Of a stretch of DNA of 49,794 nt, positions 16,024-23,085 are shown in pieces. The notes beneath the pieces were generated by a model. It saw only the letters and a list, made by a program, of their open reading frames with translations, made no database searches and was not told the origin of the DNA. Numbering within the stretch: the first letter of the stretch is position 1; every line of letters starts with the position of its first letter. The position numbers and the translations under genes are program-made. Source of the stretch: an uncultured Clostridia bacterium (GTDB lineage: Bacteria; Bacillota; Clostridia; Oscillospirales; Oscillospiraceae); NCBI GenBank assembly GCA_947176425.1, contig CAMWQV010000001.1, positions 1 through 49,794 on the forward strand, given 5' to 3'.

Positions 16024-16384
16024 TTGCTACACCTCCCTTCGGTGCCGTCCACCCGAAGGTCAGCATGGCCATATTCGCGCCGCGCACCTGGTGCGCATAG
16101 AGCGGCATCTTCACCGGGTACTTGTAGAAGGGGGTCGGCTCCGGGTTCACCCGCTCCCGGTCCACCGCGTCCTGCAGGGCATGGAGCTCCCGCCACCGTT
16201 GCTCCACCGTCGGGGGGAGATGGACGATGCTGGTCAGCTTGTCCAGCAGTTCGATGTCGGCGGTTCCGTAAAGGGACTGGCTTTTCTTGTCCCACTTCAT
16301 CTTGTTCCAACTCTTGATGACGGCGAACTGCACATTGTCCACTTCCACCAGGATCAGGGTGTTGCCCTTCAGTGCCATTTTCAT
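16016..16384 (-). CDS. SNF2-family helicase, N-terminal part only
   Basis: The start at 16384 (MKMALKGNTLILV) overlaps the preceding stop as ATGA. It gives 122 residues: a beta-rich accessory domain (about 1-50), a linker (LPPTVEQRWRELHALQDAV), and MPLYAHQVRGANMAMLTFGW, the motif-Q region that in intact phage SNF2 helicases runs directly into the P-loop. Here it ends WTAPKGGVANG and stops. The expected continuation (GKGFGFLFEMG...) starts 4.6 kb downstream at 11382. Both fragments end or begin at a GGGAGGTG octamer (complement at 16030-16037 and 11390-11397). The fragment has no catalytic motif of its own. Confidence 0.75.
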   Translation of the reverse strand: MKMALKGNTLILVEVDNVQFAVIKSWNKMKWDKKSQSLYGTADIELLDKLTSIVHLPPTVEQRWRELHALQDAVDRERVNPEPTPFYKYPVKMPLYAHQVRGANMAMLTFGWTAPKGGVANG

Positions 16385-16617
16385 CTGTACCAACCACCCT
16401 TCCTTGGTTCGCGGAGGTCGGCGATCCAGTCCAGAAGTATCCGTTTCCCGACGTAGTACATGATGGGGAGCAACAGAAGAAGATGTTCCCCGCCGAAGGT
16501 TTCCCGGCCCCACTCAGCCATGGCCTCACTTCTGCCCCACACAAACGCGGCGGCAGTTACCAGGAGCACAGCAGCCAGTTCAAAAATCACTGAGGCCAGG
16601 CTCCGTTTGTGTCTCAT
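16381..16617 (-). CDS. Small protein with two predicted membrane segments
   Basis: A 78-residue protein. Hydrophobic stretches at about 8-26 (VIFELAAVLLVTAAAFVW) and about 45-60 (LLLLLPIMYYVG) predict two transmembrane helices. A ribosome-binding site AAAGGAGTTTTTACCG precedes the ATG. It is coupled to the helicase N-terminal gene by a 4-bp overlap. Not recognised. Confidence 0.5.
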   Translation of the reverse strand: MRHKRSLASVIFELAAVLLVTAAAFVWGRSEAMAEWGRETFGGEHLLLLLPIMYYVGKRILLDWIADLREPRKGGWYR

Positions 16618-16639
16618 CGGTAAAAACTCCTTTCTGCGC

Positions 16640-16861
16640 TCAGGCCCGTCGCCGGTAGGCCGTCCGAGTCGTTCTCAGCTCCGGTCTGGCCTGGTGGGTG
16701 GCCCGCGCCAAGTACTCGGCGATAGCCTCATCGGTGATCCAGACCTTGCTACCGGGTTTCCGTTGTATGTAGGCCAGCCGACCAGCGGTGCGCTCAGCGT
16801 CCAATGTTGGCAATGACATCCCCAGCTTGGCTGCGGCTTCTTTACGGGTCATCAGTGTCAT
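16640..16861 (-). CDS. Excisionase-family (MerR-like) HTH protein, copy 1
   Basis: This 73-residue protein has the helix-turn-helix and wing of the excisionase/HTH_17 family: MTRKEAAAKLGMSLPTLDAE, then RLAYIQRKPGSKVWITDEAI, and a basic tail. The ribosome-binding site AAGGAGTAATTTGC is good. A close paralogue is at 24147-24359, next to attP. This copy sits at the head of the replication operon, so it may serve as a regulator rather than as excisionase. Confidence 0.7.
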   Translation of the reverse strand: MTLMTRKEAAAKLGMSLPTLDAERTAGRLAYIQRKPGSKVWITDEAIAEYLARATHQARPELRTTRTAYRRRA

Positions 16862-16893
16862 GCAAATTACTCCTTGTCATTTGATTGCCCAGC

Positions 16894-17103
16894 CTAACAG
16901 CCCATCGCACTGGCCAATGCGTCCTCCGCCACACCCATGGATCTGAGTCGGAAGGCGATTGTAATGCAGTCATCATTCAAGATGTTCCAGTACAATGCAC
17001 CCCCCATTGAGTTGCGGAGCTTCACGGCCTGTTTCAGCTTTTCCAAGCCTTCATCCAGGGTCGTAAACTCAAAAATTTTGAAGTTCAATTCTTTGGAGCC
17101 CAT
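16894..17103 (-). CDS. Small hypothetical protein
   Basis: A 69-residue protein (MGSKELNFKIFEF), preceded by GAAAGGAGGAATAAGC. Alternating beta and helix segments with no membrane stretch. It is not recognised. It is the first minus-strand gene after the 340-bp control gap at 17104-17443. Confidence 0.5.
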   Translation of the reverse strand: MGSKELNFKIFEFTTLDEGLEKLKQAVKLRNSMGGALYWNILNDDCITIAFRLRSMGVAEDALASAMGC

Positions 17104-17130
17104 GCTTATTCCTCCTTTCGGATTCTGTAC

Positions 17131-17236
17131 TTGTCAGCCACCAGGAGGATGTGATATAATCCAACTGTGACCTTTTGTTGGTTTTCATTGGGTCGCTGCC
17201 CTGTCAGGTGTCGTTACCACTTGACGGGGCTTTTTG
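17131..17236 (+). ncRNA. Predicted short plus-strand RNA B with promoter and terminator
   Basis: TTGTCA (17131-17136) and TATAAT (17155-17160) are 18 bp apart. The RNA from about 17167 would end at GCCCTGTCA (17198-17206) paired with TGACGGGGC (17222-17230), followed by TTTTT. That gives about 70 nt with no ORF. It lies directly upstream of, and faces away from, the minus-strand operon's first small gene. The rest of this 340-bp gap holds a GCCGCC/GGCGGC palindrome (17273-17288) and the promoter of the next plus-strand gene. Confidence 0.5.
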
Positions 17237-17357
17237 ATGTCCTCATACTACGCTTGATACATCCCCTTCCCTGCCGCCCATGGGCGGCTTTCTTCATGCG
17301 CTGGACTTGGCTGTGGGCGTCTGGTCGAGGCTCTACAACTGGTCGGCCATCTCCGTG

Positions 17358-17386
17358 TTGCCCTTTCCACACCGATATGGTAAAAT
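17358..17386 (+). promoter_or_regulatory. Promoter of the 17444 gene
   Basis: TTGCCC (17358-17363) and TAAAAT (17381-17386) are 17 bp apart. The segment ACCGATATGGTAAAAT is shared, with one base changed, with the promoter of the DUF2441 gene at 29474-29489. Downstream, GTGGA and TCCAC could form a leader hairpin. Confidence 0.5.
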
Positions 17387-17443
17387 TTTGACGTGGAAAG
17401 GGGGTGATGGCGTGAAAGTCCACTATAGAGAAGGGGTGTGCAT

Positions 17444-17713
17444 ATGAGCATTCGCTTGGAGTCGAGAAAGGTTGCTGATTATTTACTTAATAAAGCAACC
17501 AAATACGGAACCTTCAAGAATACTTACCCTTTGATGTACGACGAACTTGGGGAGGTAATAGGAATCTCACCCAATGACTGCCGTCTTTTCTGCGAATATC
17601 TGGAGAGCATCGGCTGCATAAAGCTGATCGATGTCCAGAATAACGACGAAATATTCCATGAACTCAAAGTGAATCCCGCTATAGTAGATTTCCTCGAAAA
17701 AGACCTTAGCTGA
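17444..17713 (+). CDS. Small predicted winged-helix regulator
   Basis: The ATG at 17444 (MSIRLESRKVA) is preceded by AAGGGG at 7-nt spacing; a GTG six bases earlier is less likely. The 89 residues look like a small winged helix: SRKVADYLLNKATKYG, then MYDELGEVIGISPNDCRLFCEYLESIGCIKLID. This resembles a replication-initiator or MarR-like DNA-binding fold with the recognition helix in the second part. It stands alone on the plus strand between the Cro region and the early operon, so a regulatory role is likely but not proven. Confidence 0.5.
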   Translation: MSIRLESRKVADYLLNKATKYGTFKNTYPLMYDELGEVIGISPNDCRLFCEYLESIGCIKLIDVQNNDEIFHELKVNPAIVDFLEKDLS

Positions 17714-17888
17714 TTTTGAACACTCGATAGAGTACCTTTGCAATCTCCGGCAGAGCCGCAATCTCTGCCGGAGTTGCGTTTTCATTAGCCGTCACGCGAT
17801 GCACAAATTGGACGAGATCATCCGTAACGGCCGCAAGCTGCTTGTCTGTCGGGCTGAACTCCGACCGAGGTTCACCTAATGCTCCCAT
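17706..17888 (-). CDS. Small hypothetical protein
   Basis: The start is the ATG at 17888 (MGALGEPRSEF), preceded by GGAGGTGAGAACGCT; the longer upstream frame runs through a hairpin and lacks a site. Sixty residues, helical (KQLAAVTDDLVQFVHRV). Not recognised. It converges with the 17444 gene with an 8-bp overlap and follows the Cro-like gene in the same direction. Confidence 0.45.
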   Translation of the reverse strand: MGALGEPRSEFSPTDKQLAAVTDDLVQFVHRVTANENATPAEIAALPEIAKVLYRVFKIS

Positions 17889-17910
17889 AGCGTTCTCACC
17901 TCCTCCCCCG

Positions 17911-17937
17911 CGCCCTGCCTCATCAGGCGGGGCTTTT
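17911..17937 (+). terminator. Intrinsic terminator, plus direction
   Basis: CCCTGCCT and AGGCGGGG pair (one G-U) around a CATC loop, followed by CTTTTT. It could end plus-strand transcripts from the 17444 gene; on the minus strand there is no U-tract. Confidence 0.45.
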
Positions 17938-18174
17938 TCACGCGCTGCTTTGGCCTGTATCGGATCCTGCCGGATATCCAAAAAGATCATTTGGTGTAGC
18001 ATCCAGAGCGAGTGCGATAGCCATGACATCAACGTCTTTGATGATTCGTCTGCCGGTCATTAATGCACTGAACTGCTTTTCAGAGAATCCAGCTTTAGCG
18101 GCAACTGCTCGCTGTTTTAGCCCCTTATCAGCGATGATGCGTTTGGTGTTTGCAACAATTAAAGATGTTCCCAT
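17938..18174 (-). CDS. Cro-like XRE-family repressor
   Basis: A 78-residue helix-turn-helix protein: NTKRIIADKGLKQRAVAAKAGFSEKQFSALMTGRR is the five-helix Cro/CI core, with recognition helix near residue 30. It has no dimerisation extension beyond about residue 65. It is transcribed divergently from the CI-like gene across a 168-bp switch region, with its own near-consensus promoter (18232-18260). It probably favours the lytic programme. Confidence 0.75.
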   Translation of the reverse strand: MGTSLIVANTKRIIADKGLKQRAVAAKAGFSEKQFSALMTGRRIIKDVDVMAIALALDATPNDLFGYPAGSDTGQSSA

Positions 18175-18231
18175 TTTGTCACCTCCATTCTATTGGGTTC
18201 TCTGAGGTATATGAATCTTGAACACGATCAC

Positions 18232-18260
18232 AGTATAGTATATAATTCTTGTTCTGTCAA
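18232..18260 (-). promoter_or_regulatory. Promoter of the Cro-like gene
   Basis: On the minus strand TTGACA (18255-18260) and TATACT (18232-18237) are 17 bp apart. The overlapping inverted repeat CTTG...CAAG (18248-18261) is a candidate operator. Confidence 0.65.
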
Positions 18261-18292
18261 GACTTTTTTCTCAAATTCCTTGTACTTTTTTC

Positions 18293-18321
18293 TTGACGAA
18301 ATTGTATCTTTGTGCTTTAAT
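18293..18321 (+). promoter_or_regulatory. Promoter of the CI-like gene
   Basis: TTGACG (18293-18298) and TTTAAT (18316-18321) are 17 bp apart, just upstream of the AGGAG site of the CI-like gene. Together with the Cro promoter this makes a lambda-type divergent switch. Confidence 0.6.
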
Positions 18322-18342
18322 TAGATTTAGGAGATGATTCTG

Positions 18343-18813
18343 ATGGCGATTGGGAAGAGAATTAAAGAAGCAAGGCTCAAAAAATCACTAACACAGGAAG
18401 AGCTTGCTAAAATAATCGGAGTGACTAAAGGCGCTATTGCCAACTATGAAAATAATACTAGTCACCCCAAAGAACCTGTCATGTATGCGCTTATTGATGC
18501 ACTCGGGGTTGATGCAAACTTTCTTTTTCAGGATTGTGTAAACATTTCACCAAAAGAAAAAGCCCCACTCTTTTCGAGTGAGGCAATGAAACTGGCAAAA
18601 GATTATGATGATCTGGATGAACACGGCCAGCGGATGCTCCGTCTGGTTGCAAACGAGGAAAAATCCCGTTACGCTGAACAGGCGCAGTCCAGCAAGGTTA
18701 TAAAGATTGCCGCCCGTGATGGACACTTTACAGAGATTCGCCTAACAGCTGATCAAATCAAGGGTTTGCAGGCATATATTGACCAGCTCCCCGAGCCTGG
18801 TGATGATTTATAA
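18343..18813 (+). CDS. CI-like XRE-family repressor
   Basis: The ATG at 18343 is 9 nt after AGGAG; the in-frame ATG at 18334 abuts the site and is unlikely. Of 156 residues, the first about 65 are an XRE helix-turn-helix (GKRIKEARLKKSLTQEELAKIIGVTKGAIANYE). The C-terminal part is helical (DYDDLDEHGQRMLRLVANEE) with no LexA-type Ser/Lys protease. Induction therefore probably runs through the ImmA-like peptidase encoded next to it, as in ICEBs1 and related phages. It converges with the ImmA gene with a 6-bp overlap. Confidence 0.8.
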   Translation: MAIGKRIKEARLKKSLTQEELAKIIGVTKGAIANYENNTSHPKEPVMYALIDALGVDANFLFQDCVNISPKEKAPLFSSEAMKLAKDYDDLDEHGQRMLRLVANEEKSRYAEQAQSSKVIKIAARDGHFTEIRLTADQIKGLQAYIDQLPEPGDDL

Positions 18814-19362
18814 CTTATTTTCTTCTATGTAGGCTGCGAACTGCCGGTACACCTCCCGCTCCAATGGTGAGGAAAGAAATTTATTCCTTTTGTATAGCAC
18901 CTCCATCCGGTCCGCCCGGAACTGCGCCGCCTTATGGCTGATGCCGCACAGCGCCGCAATCTGTTCTGATGTTTTAGCCCCGCAGCCCCACAGGACGCAG
19001 GCCGGGGCGAGCAGTCGGCTTGCAAATACATTTGCCGCCTGCTCTATCGGGCTATCGTTTTGGCTTGGTTCCCGATTGACTAATTTATACTTTCCTACAT
19101 GACCCAGCAAAATATGTCCTAATTCATGTGCCGCAGTAAACCGCTGACGCGGCAATTGTATTTTACTGGATACCATAATTATCGGTGCGTTCTCTACTAT
19201 AAGGCTCTTTCCGTCGTTTTCATCCGCCGGCACATAGAGTTTAATTGTAATGCCCAGCGTTTTGCAAATCCTCCCTATTTGTATCGGCAATTTTTTAATA
19301 TTTTGGTCAATCAGCAGCTTCCATGTTGCGTCTCTTGCATTTTGATAGTCTATAAAGCGCAT
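18808..19362 (-). CDS. ImmA/IrrE-family metallopeptidase
   Basis: A 184-residue protein with the zinc-peptidase motif FTAAHELGHILLGH (HExxH, about residues 80-90) and the downstream EQAANVFASRLLAPA that supplies the third ligand. The start at 19362 has GGAGGTGTTTTGCT. This family cleaves XRE repressors when the host SOS or a partner signals, which would derepress the phage. Its substrate here is probably the CI-like protein at 18343. A second, broken ImmA gene is at 43241-43644. Confidence 0.85.
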   Translation of the reverse strand: MRFIDYQNARDATWKLLIDQNIKKLPIQIGRICKTLGITIKLYVPADENDGKSLIVENAPIIMVSSKIQLPRQRFTAAHELGHILLGHVGKYKLVNREPSQNDSPIEQAANVFASRLLAPACVLWGCGAKTSEQIAALCGISHKAAQFRADRMEVLYKRNKFLSSPLEREVYRQFAAYIEENKL

Positions 19363-19596
19363 AGCAAAACACCTCCACAGAAGATTGTAGAGGTGCGCTC
19401 CTTGAATGTCTGCAAGTAAATGTTGGTATCTTAGTACGATTCTAAGTGGCGAGATTTATTACAATCAAGTTTGTTGCCTTGAATCCAATACTATGTATTT
19501 GCACATAACGGATTATAGCATACTATCCTGTCGAAAAGACAGGGAATCAAGTAATTCTTAGCACATTATTGAAACCTTTGATAGGGGGAATGAAAA

Positions 19597-20589
19597 GTGA
19601 GGAAATTAGCAATTATCTTAGTTTGCATATTGCTCCTTGCCGGATGCAACAATAATGAGGGGAGCAACAGTGTACTGCAGGATGAGCCTTCCACCAGCGT
19701 ATCAAATGTTCCGGGGAATTATGACGGAGAACTTACACTCGATTTTTCGTTTGGGACACGCACTGGTGTTTATTCTGGTGAGATTGATGATAACGGACTT
19801 CCAAATGGTCAAGGCAAATTTACATCCGAAAACTCAACTGGCGAAACTTGGACATATGAGGGAGACTGGGTTGCTGGGCATTGGGAAGGGAATGGTATAG
19901 CTAATTGGGCAAGTGGACAGAGATATACTGGAACATTCTCAAACGATGTACAAGTGGGAGATGGGCGGTTAGATTACCCTGATGGATCATATTTTGAAGG
20001 AACATTTACAGATAATTCAAATGCAACTGGGTTCGTTTATGAGAAAAATTGTCGTTTTTACGCTAAAATAATCGATGACACACTTGTTATTGGAGGGGTA
20101 TGGGGAACAGGTGAATTTGGTGAAGCGTCAGATACTGAGTCTGGGAGCCAGTCCACTTTTGACATGAATCATTACATAGAAATGGTTCGTGAATTTCACA
20201 CTCATGTAGCCACCAACACGCTTGCCCTTGGGAGCATGGGAGTTTGGGAAACAGAGTTTTTAGAAAACCTTGGTCGTACATCAGATGACATGATCGAGAA
20301 AGCATATGATTGGTTAGAGAAAAGTTCAGATTATACAAAAGACGGGGTAATGGCGGAGGATCAAGCTATCATTGACTGTTTTTCGGCTATTGTAACAGCA
20401 ACGACCAGTGATGAGGTTGATGATCTGTTCCTTCTGGTGAAGACCGAATATGATTGTTATGTCTCCCTTTATTCAACGGTAACGGAAATACCATTCTCAG
20501 TTTCTGCCTTTGGACGCGAGATACTGGATAATCTTAATGCTCTAAACGATAGTCTGACTGCTCTAAATGATTATTTTGGGCTTGGCTAA
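19597..20589 (+). CDS. MORN-repeat lipoprotein
   Basis: The start is a GTG at 19597 after AGGGGGAATGAAAA. The N-terminus is a lipoprotein signal (KLAIILVCILLLAGC, lipobox LAGC), so the protein should be anchored outside the cell membrane. Residues about 65-150 hold MORN-like repeats (YSGEIDDNGLPNGQGKF, YEGDWVAGHWEGNGI, YTGTFSNDVQVGDGRL, FEGTFTDN). The C-terminal half is helical and not recognised. It is AT-richer than the replication genes and lies beside the integrase. This suggests lysogenic-conversion cargo, perhaps altering the envelope or blocking superinfection; that role is inference. Confidence 0.7.
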   Translation: MRKLAIILVCILLLAGCNNNEGSNSVLQDEPSTSVSNVPGNYDGELTLDFSFGTRTGVYSGEIDDNGLPNGQGKFTSENSTGETWTYEGDWVAGHWEGNGIANWASGQRYTGTFSNDVQVGDGRLDYPDGSYFEGTFTDNSNATGFVYEKNCRFYAKIIDDTLVIGGVWGTGEFGEASDTESGSQSTFDMNHYIEMVREFHTHVATNTLALGSMGVWETEFLENLGRTSDDMIEKAYDWLEKSSDYTKDGVMAEDQAIIDCFSAIVTATTSDEVDDLFLLVKTEYDCYVSLYSTVTEIPFSVSAFGREILDNLNALNDSLTALNDYFGLG

Positions 20590-20612
20590 GGAGTCCAAAT
20601 AGGAGGTGCCGA

Positions 20613-20828
20613 ATGTCGCCACGAAAAAAATTTGCAGAAGTCACTGAGCGAATTGGCGTCATATATGCCCGATACTCCTCCCACAATCAAAAAGAGGAAA
20701 GTATAGAGCAGCAGGTCGAGGAATGTATGGCCTTCGCCTCACTTAACCACATCAAGATTATTCAGGTCTACTCTGACAAGGACCTCTTCGGCAAGACCGG
20801 CAATCGGTCTCAATTTCAAAGGAGATAG
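20613..20828 (+). pseudogene. Remnant of a large serine recombinase (N-terminus only)
   Basis: The 71 residues match the start of a large serine recombinase: IGVIYARYSSHNQKEESIEQQVEEC, with the catalytic serine in YARYSS, then IIQVYSDK. The homology continues to GKTGNRSQFQR and the frame then ends. The rest of the resolvase domain and the whole DNA-binding region are missing. It has a good ribosome-binding site (AGGAGGTGCCGA). It is best read as the scar of an earlier integrase module. Confidence 0.75.
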
Positions 20829-20835
20829 AATCTTT

Positions 20836-21573
20836 ATGCTGGATGGTAAGTTAGAATCATTTTTTAGTATTGGCGGGTTTGTGGTAGGTATATTAGGTAT
20901 TGTATTAGCTGTAGTTTTTTATTTGAAAGGGAAAAGCAAAAAAATACTAGCATACCGGATAAACTCAAATCATCAAATTAGATCATACCTTTCTGAAACT
21001 GTACCTGAACTCAAGATATTATTTAATAATAAACCCATTAGTGAGTTGACGCGCACAACCATTACATTTACTAACTCTGGAAATCAAACAATAACTTCTA
21101 ATGATTTTGCTGAACAGGGAAAATTAGTCATAAAGGCCTCTAAGTGTTTTCTTGACAATGAGGCCAATTTCTGGATCAACAAAGATAATAAAAATTCAGC
21201 AGTGTCTATTAAATTATTAGGAGAGAATTTATTATGGGTTTATTTCGATTTTTTAAAGGAAAAAGAGTCCGTTAAGGTGACTTTTTATCATGAAGGAAAT
21301 ATAGATATTTTAGGAGACCTCAAATCTGGAAAAATTTTGGAAAAGATGAATACTGAAGATATAATAATTTCGTTTTATTCGATATTAATTGCGATAATTA
21401 TCGTTTGCTTTGCATTATATTGGCTTTTTTCTCGTCTGTTCCCGATTGAAGGTTTTCAGTTTGCGCTCTCTGTGGTTATTGTTTCTGTATTTGTAGTGTG
21501 TTTAATATATCCTCTTATTTATTTTATTCGGTGGCTATTAAGTAAAATAACTTCAATATTCTCTCGAAAGTAG
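20836..21573 (+). CDS. AT-rich membrane protein of unknown function
   Basis: A 245-residue protein with AAAGGAGATAGAATCTTT before its ATG. A transmembrane helix lies at about 10-30 (IGGFVVGILGIVLAVVFYL) and two more at about 176-228 (SILIAIIIVCFALYWLF, LSVVIVSVFVVCLIYPLIYFI). Between them is a soluble domain of about 140 residues rich in beta strands (LTRTTITFTNSGNQTIT). It is not recognised. Its GC content is far lower than that of the integrase directly after it, so it was acquired separately. Its place between a recombinase remnant and the integrase is typical of cargo such as superinfection-exclusion or defence genes. Confidence 0.65.
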   Translation: MLDGKLESFFSIGGFVVGILGIVLAVVFYLKGKSKKILAYRINSNHQIRSYLSETVPELKILFNNKPISELTRTTITFTNSGNQTITSNDFAEQGKLVIKASKCFLDNEANFWINKDNKNSAVSIKLLGENLLWVYFDFLKEKESVKVTFYHEGNIDILGDLKSGKILEKMNTEDIIISFYSILIAIIIVCFALYWLFSRLFPIEGFQFALSVVIVSVFVVCLIYPLIYFIRWLLSKITSIFSRK

Positions 21574-21596
21574 CTATTTAAAAATGAGGTACAATT

Positions 21597-22793
21597 ATGG
21601 CTCGACCGAAAAAACCGACCTATGGATTTGTCGCAAGCCGAGGCGAGTACAGAAAGCGGATCAAGGGGCCGGATGGACGGCGAATCTCTCTCTATGCCAA
21701 GACGCCGGAGGAGCTGACAGAGAAGATTGCCGCTGTCCAGCGGGAGATTGAGGAGGACACCTACCACCGGGAGAACCCCACCGTGGAGGAGTATGCCACC
21801 AAGTGGCTAACCATGCACGGCTCCCATGTCCGCACAACCACCCTTGTGGACTACACCTCCAAGGTGAAGATCTATATCATCGAGCCGCTGGGGAAAAAGT
21901 ACATGGCCGAGGTCACCCCGGACGATGTGAAGATGGCCATCGGTAAGGCCGCAGCGCAGTCAGCCTCGATTTACCGGGGCGTGCAGATGCTCTACAAGAT
22001 GATCTTCAGCTCGGCGCTGGAGAGCCATATCATAGACGAGTCGCCGTGCAAGAACCTCAACCCCAAAGGCGGCAAAACCCCGAAGGAAAAGAAGGCCCTC
22101 ACCGATGAGCAGGTCACCACCCTTTTGGACGCGGTTCGGGGGCTGCCGCCTTACCCATTTATCATGCTGTGCCTTTACTCTGGCCTGCGCCGGGAGGAAG
22201 CTCTTGCCCTCCAATGGGACAGCGTCTTCTTGGACGGGGATGCGCCGCACGTCGTCGTCTGCCGAGCTTGGCACACAGAGCACAACCGGCCGGTGATCCT
22301 GACCGACCTTAAGACAAAGGCTGCCAAGCGAACAATCCCCATCCCGCCCCAGCTGGTGGAGTGCTTGAAGGATGTCAAGGAGAAGTCCACCTCAGACTTC
22401 GTGATTGCCAACCGGGACGGTGCCGCTTTGTCGGACACACAGTGGCGCCGGGTGTGGGGGTATGTGCGAACTCGCACCGTCAGGGAGCGGACGTACTACC
22501 GCTATGTCAACGGCCAGAAGATCCCGCACACCGTGACACCTGTCTTGGGGGAGCGGGCAGCCCACAACAGCGATGTGGTGTACAGCATTGACTTCGAGGT
22601 GACGCCCCACCAGCTGCGGCATACCTATATCACGAACCTGCTCCTGGCTGGCGTCGATGTCAAGACGGTGCAAGTGCTGGCTGGCCATGAGCACGCCAAG
22701 ATCACGCTGGACATCTACGCACACCTGACCTACAACCAGCCGAAGGATCTGATCTCGAAGGTCAACCAGGCATTTGCGAACAATCCAAAATAG
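21597..22793 (+). CDS. int: Tyrosine-recombinase integrase
   Basis: A 398-residue phage integrase. Residues about 8-50 form an AP2-like arm-binding domain (YRKRIKGPDGRRISLYAKTP), and about 60-130 a SAM-like core-binding domain (TVEEYATKWLTMH). The catalytic domain carries SGLRREEALALQW (first Arg), TPHQLRHTYITNLL (HxxR), GHEHAKITLDIYAHL (His and the nucleophile Tyr near residue 378). All catalytic residues are present, so it should be active. It reads toward attP: the first pair of arm sites lies 10 bp after the stop, the rpsI-like core about 80 bp after it. Confidence 0.93.
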   Translation: MARPKKPTYGFVASRGEYRKRIKGPDGRRISLYAKTPEELTEKIAAVQREIEEDTYHRENPTVEEYATKWLTMHGSHVRTTTLVDYTSKVKIYIIEPLGKKYMAEVTPDDVKMAIGKAAAQSASIYRGVQMLYKMIFSSALESHIIDESPCKNLNPKGGKTPKEKKALTDEQVTTLLDAVRGLPPYPFIMLCLYSGLRREEALALQWDSVFLDGDAPHVVVCRAWHTEHNRPVILTDLKTKAAKRTIPIPPQLVECLKDVKEKSTSDFVIANRDGAALSDTQWRRVWGYVRTRTVRERTYYRYVNGQKIPHTVTPVLGERAAHNSDVVYSIDFEVTPHQLRHTYITNLLLAGVDVKTVQVLAGHEHAKITLDIYAHLTYNQPKDLISKVNQAFANNPK

Positions 22794-22802
22794 CAGTTTT
22801 TA

Positions 22803-22822
22803 GGGTGCATACCGGGGTGCAT
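22803..22822. repeat. Integrase arm-type sites, pair 1
   Basis: Two GGGTGCAT octamers at 22803-22810 and 22815-22822, 12 bp start to start, lie between the integrase gene and the attachment core. Confidence 0.6.
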
Positions 22823-22875
22823 TCCTAAAGCAAACCCGCAAAACACTTGAAAATAGGCGGTTTTTCTGGACAAAG

Positions 22876-22976
22876 CGCAAGAAGTACGGCCTCAAAGCCG
22901 CCCGTCGTGCGCCTCAGTTCTCCAAGCGTTGATATTCCTGCAAAACCCCGGAGCCGCAACGGTTCCGGGGTTTTTT
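22876..22976 (+). other. attP core: duplicate of the host rpsI (ribosomal protein S9) 3' end with terminator
   Basis: Positions 22876-22932 code for RKKYGLKAARRAPQFSKR and a stop, the exact style of the S9 C-terminus, without any upstream S9 sequence. An intrinsic terminator follows: CCCCGGAGCC (22946-22955), loop GCAAC, GGTTCCGGGG (22961-22970), TTTTTT. Integration by exchange here would give the host gene a new identical tail and terminator, leaving S9 intact. The target gene is deduced from translation; the exact crossover bases are not known. Confidence 0.75.
22946..22976 (+). terminator. Host-type rpsI terminator inside the attP core
   Basis: A 10-bp GC-rich stem with a 5-nt loop and six T residues. 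It would also stop transcription from the integrase gene. Confidence 0.75.
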
Positions 22977-23025
22977 CATGTAGCAAAGTCTGACAAAATG
23001 GAGCCAAGAAAAACAAAAATAATTG

Positions 23026-23085
23026 GGGTGCATCCGGGGTGCATTGGCCTTAAAACTGAGTTTTGGGGTGCATAGATGGGTGCAT
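23026..23085. repeat. Integrase arm-type sites, pairs 2 and 3
   Basis: GGGTGCAT occurs at 23026-23033, 23037-23044, 23066-23073 and 23078-23085. The spacing within pairs is 11 and 12 bp. With pair 1 these stand on the other side of the core, as in an intact attP. The remainder of the 520-bp gene-free stretch up to 23314 holds an extended -10 (TGCTATACT at about 23127) and a CCCCGGAC/GTCCGGGG hairpin near 23283-23306, with no convincing gene. Confidence 0.65.

Noticed and set aside
17273-17288. GCCGCC-CATG-GGCGGC palindrome as a further terminator
   Set aside because: The stem is only 6 bp and the tail (TTTCTTC) is poor; no clear transcript leads into it.
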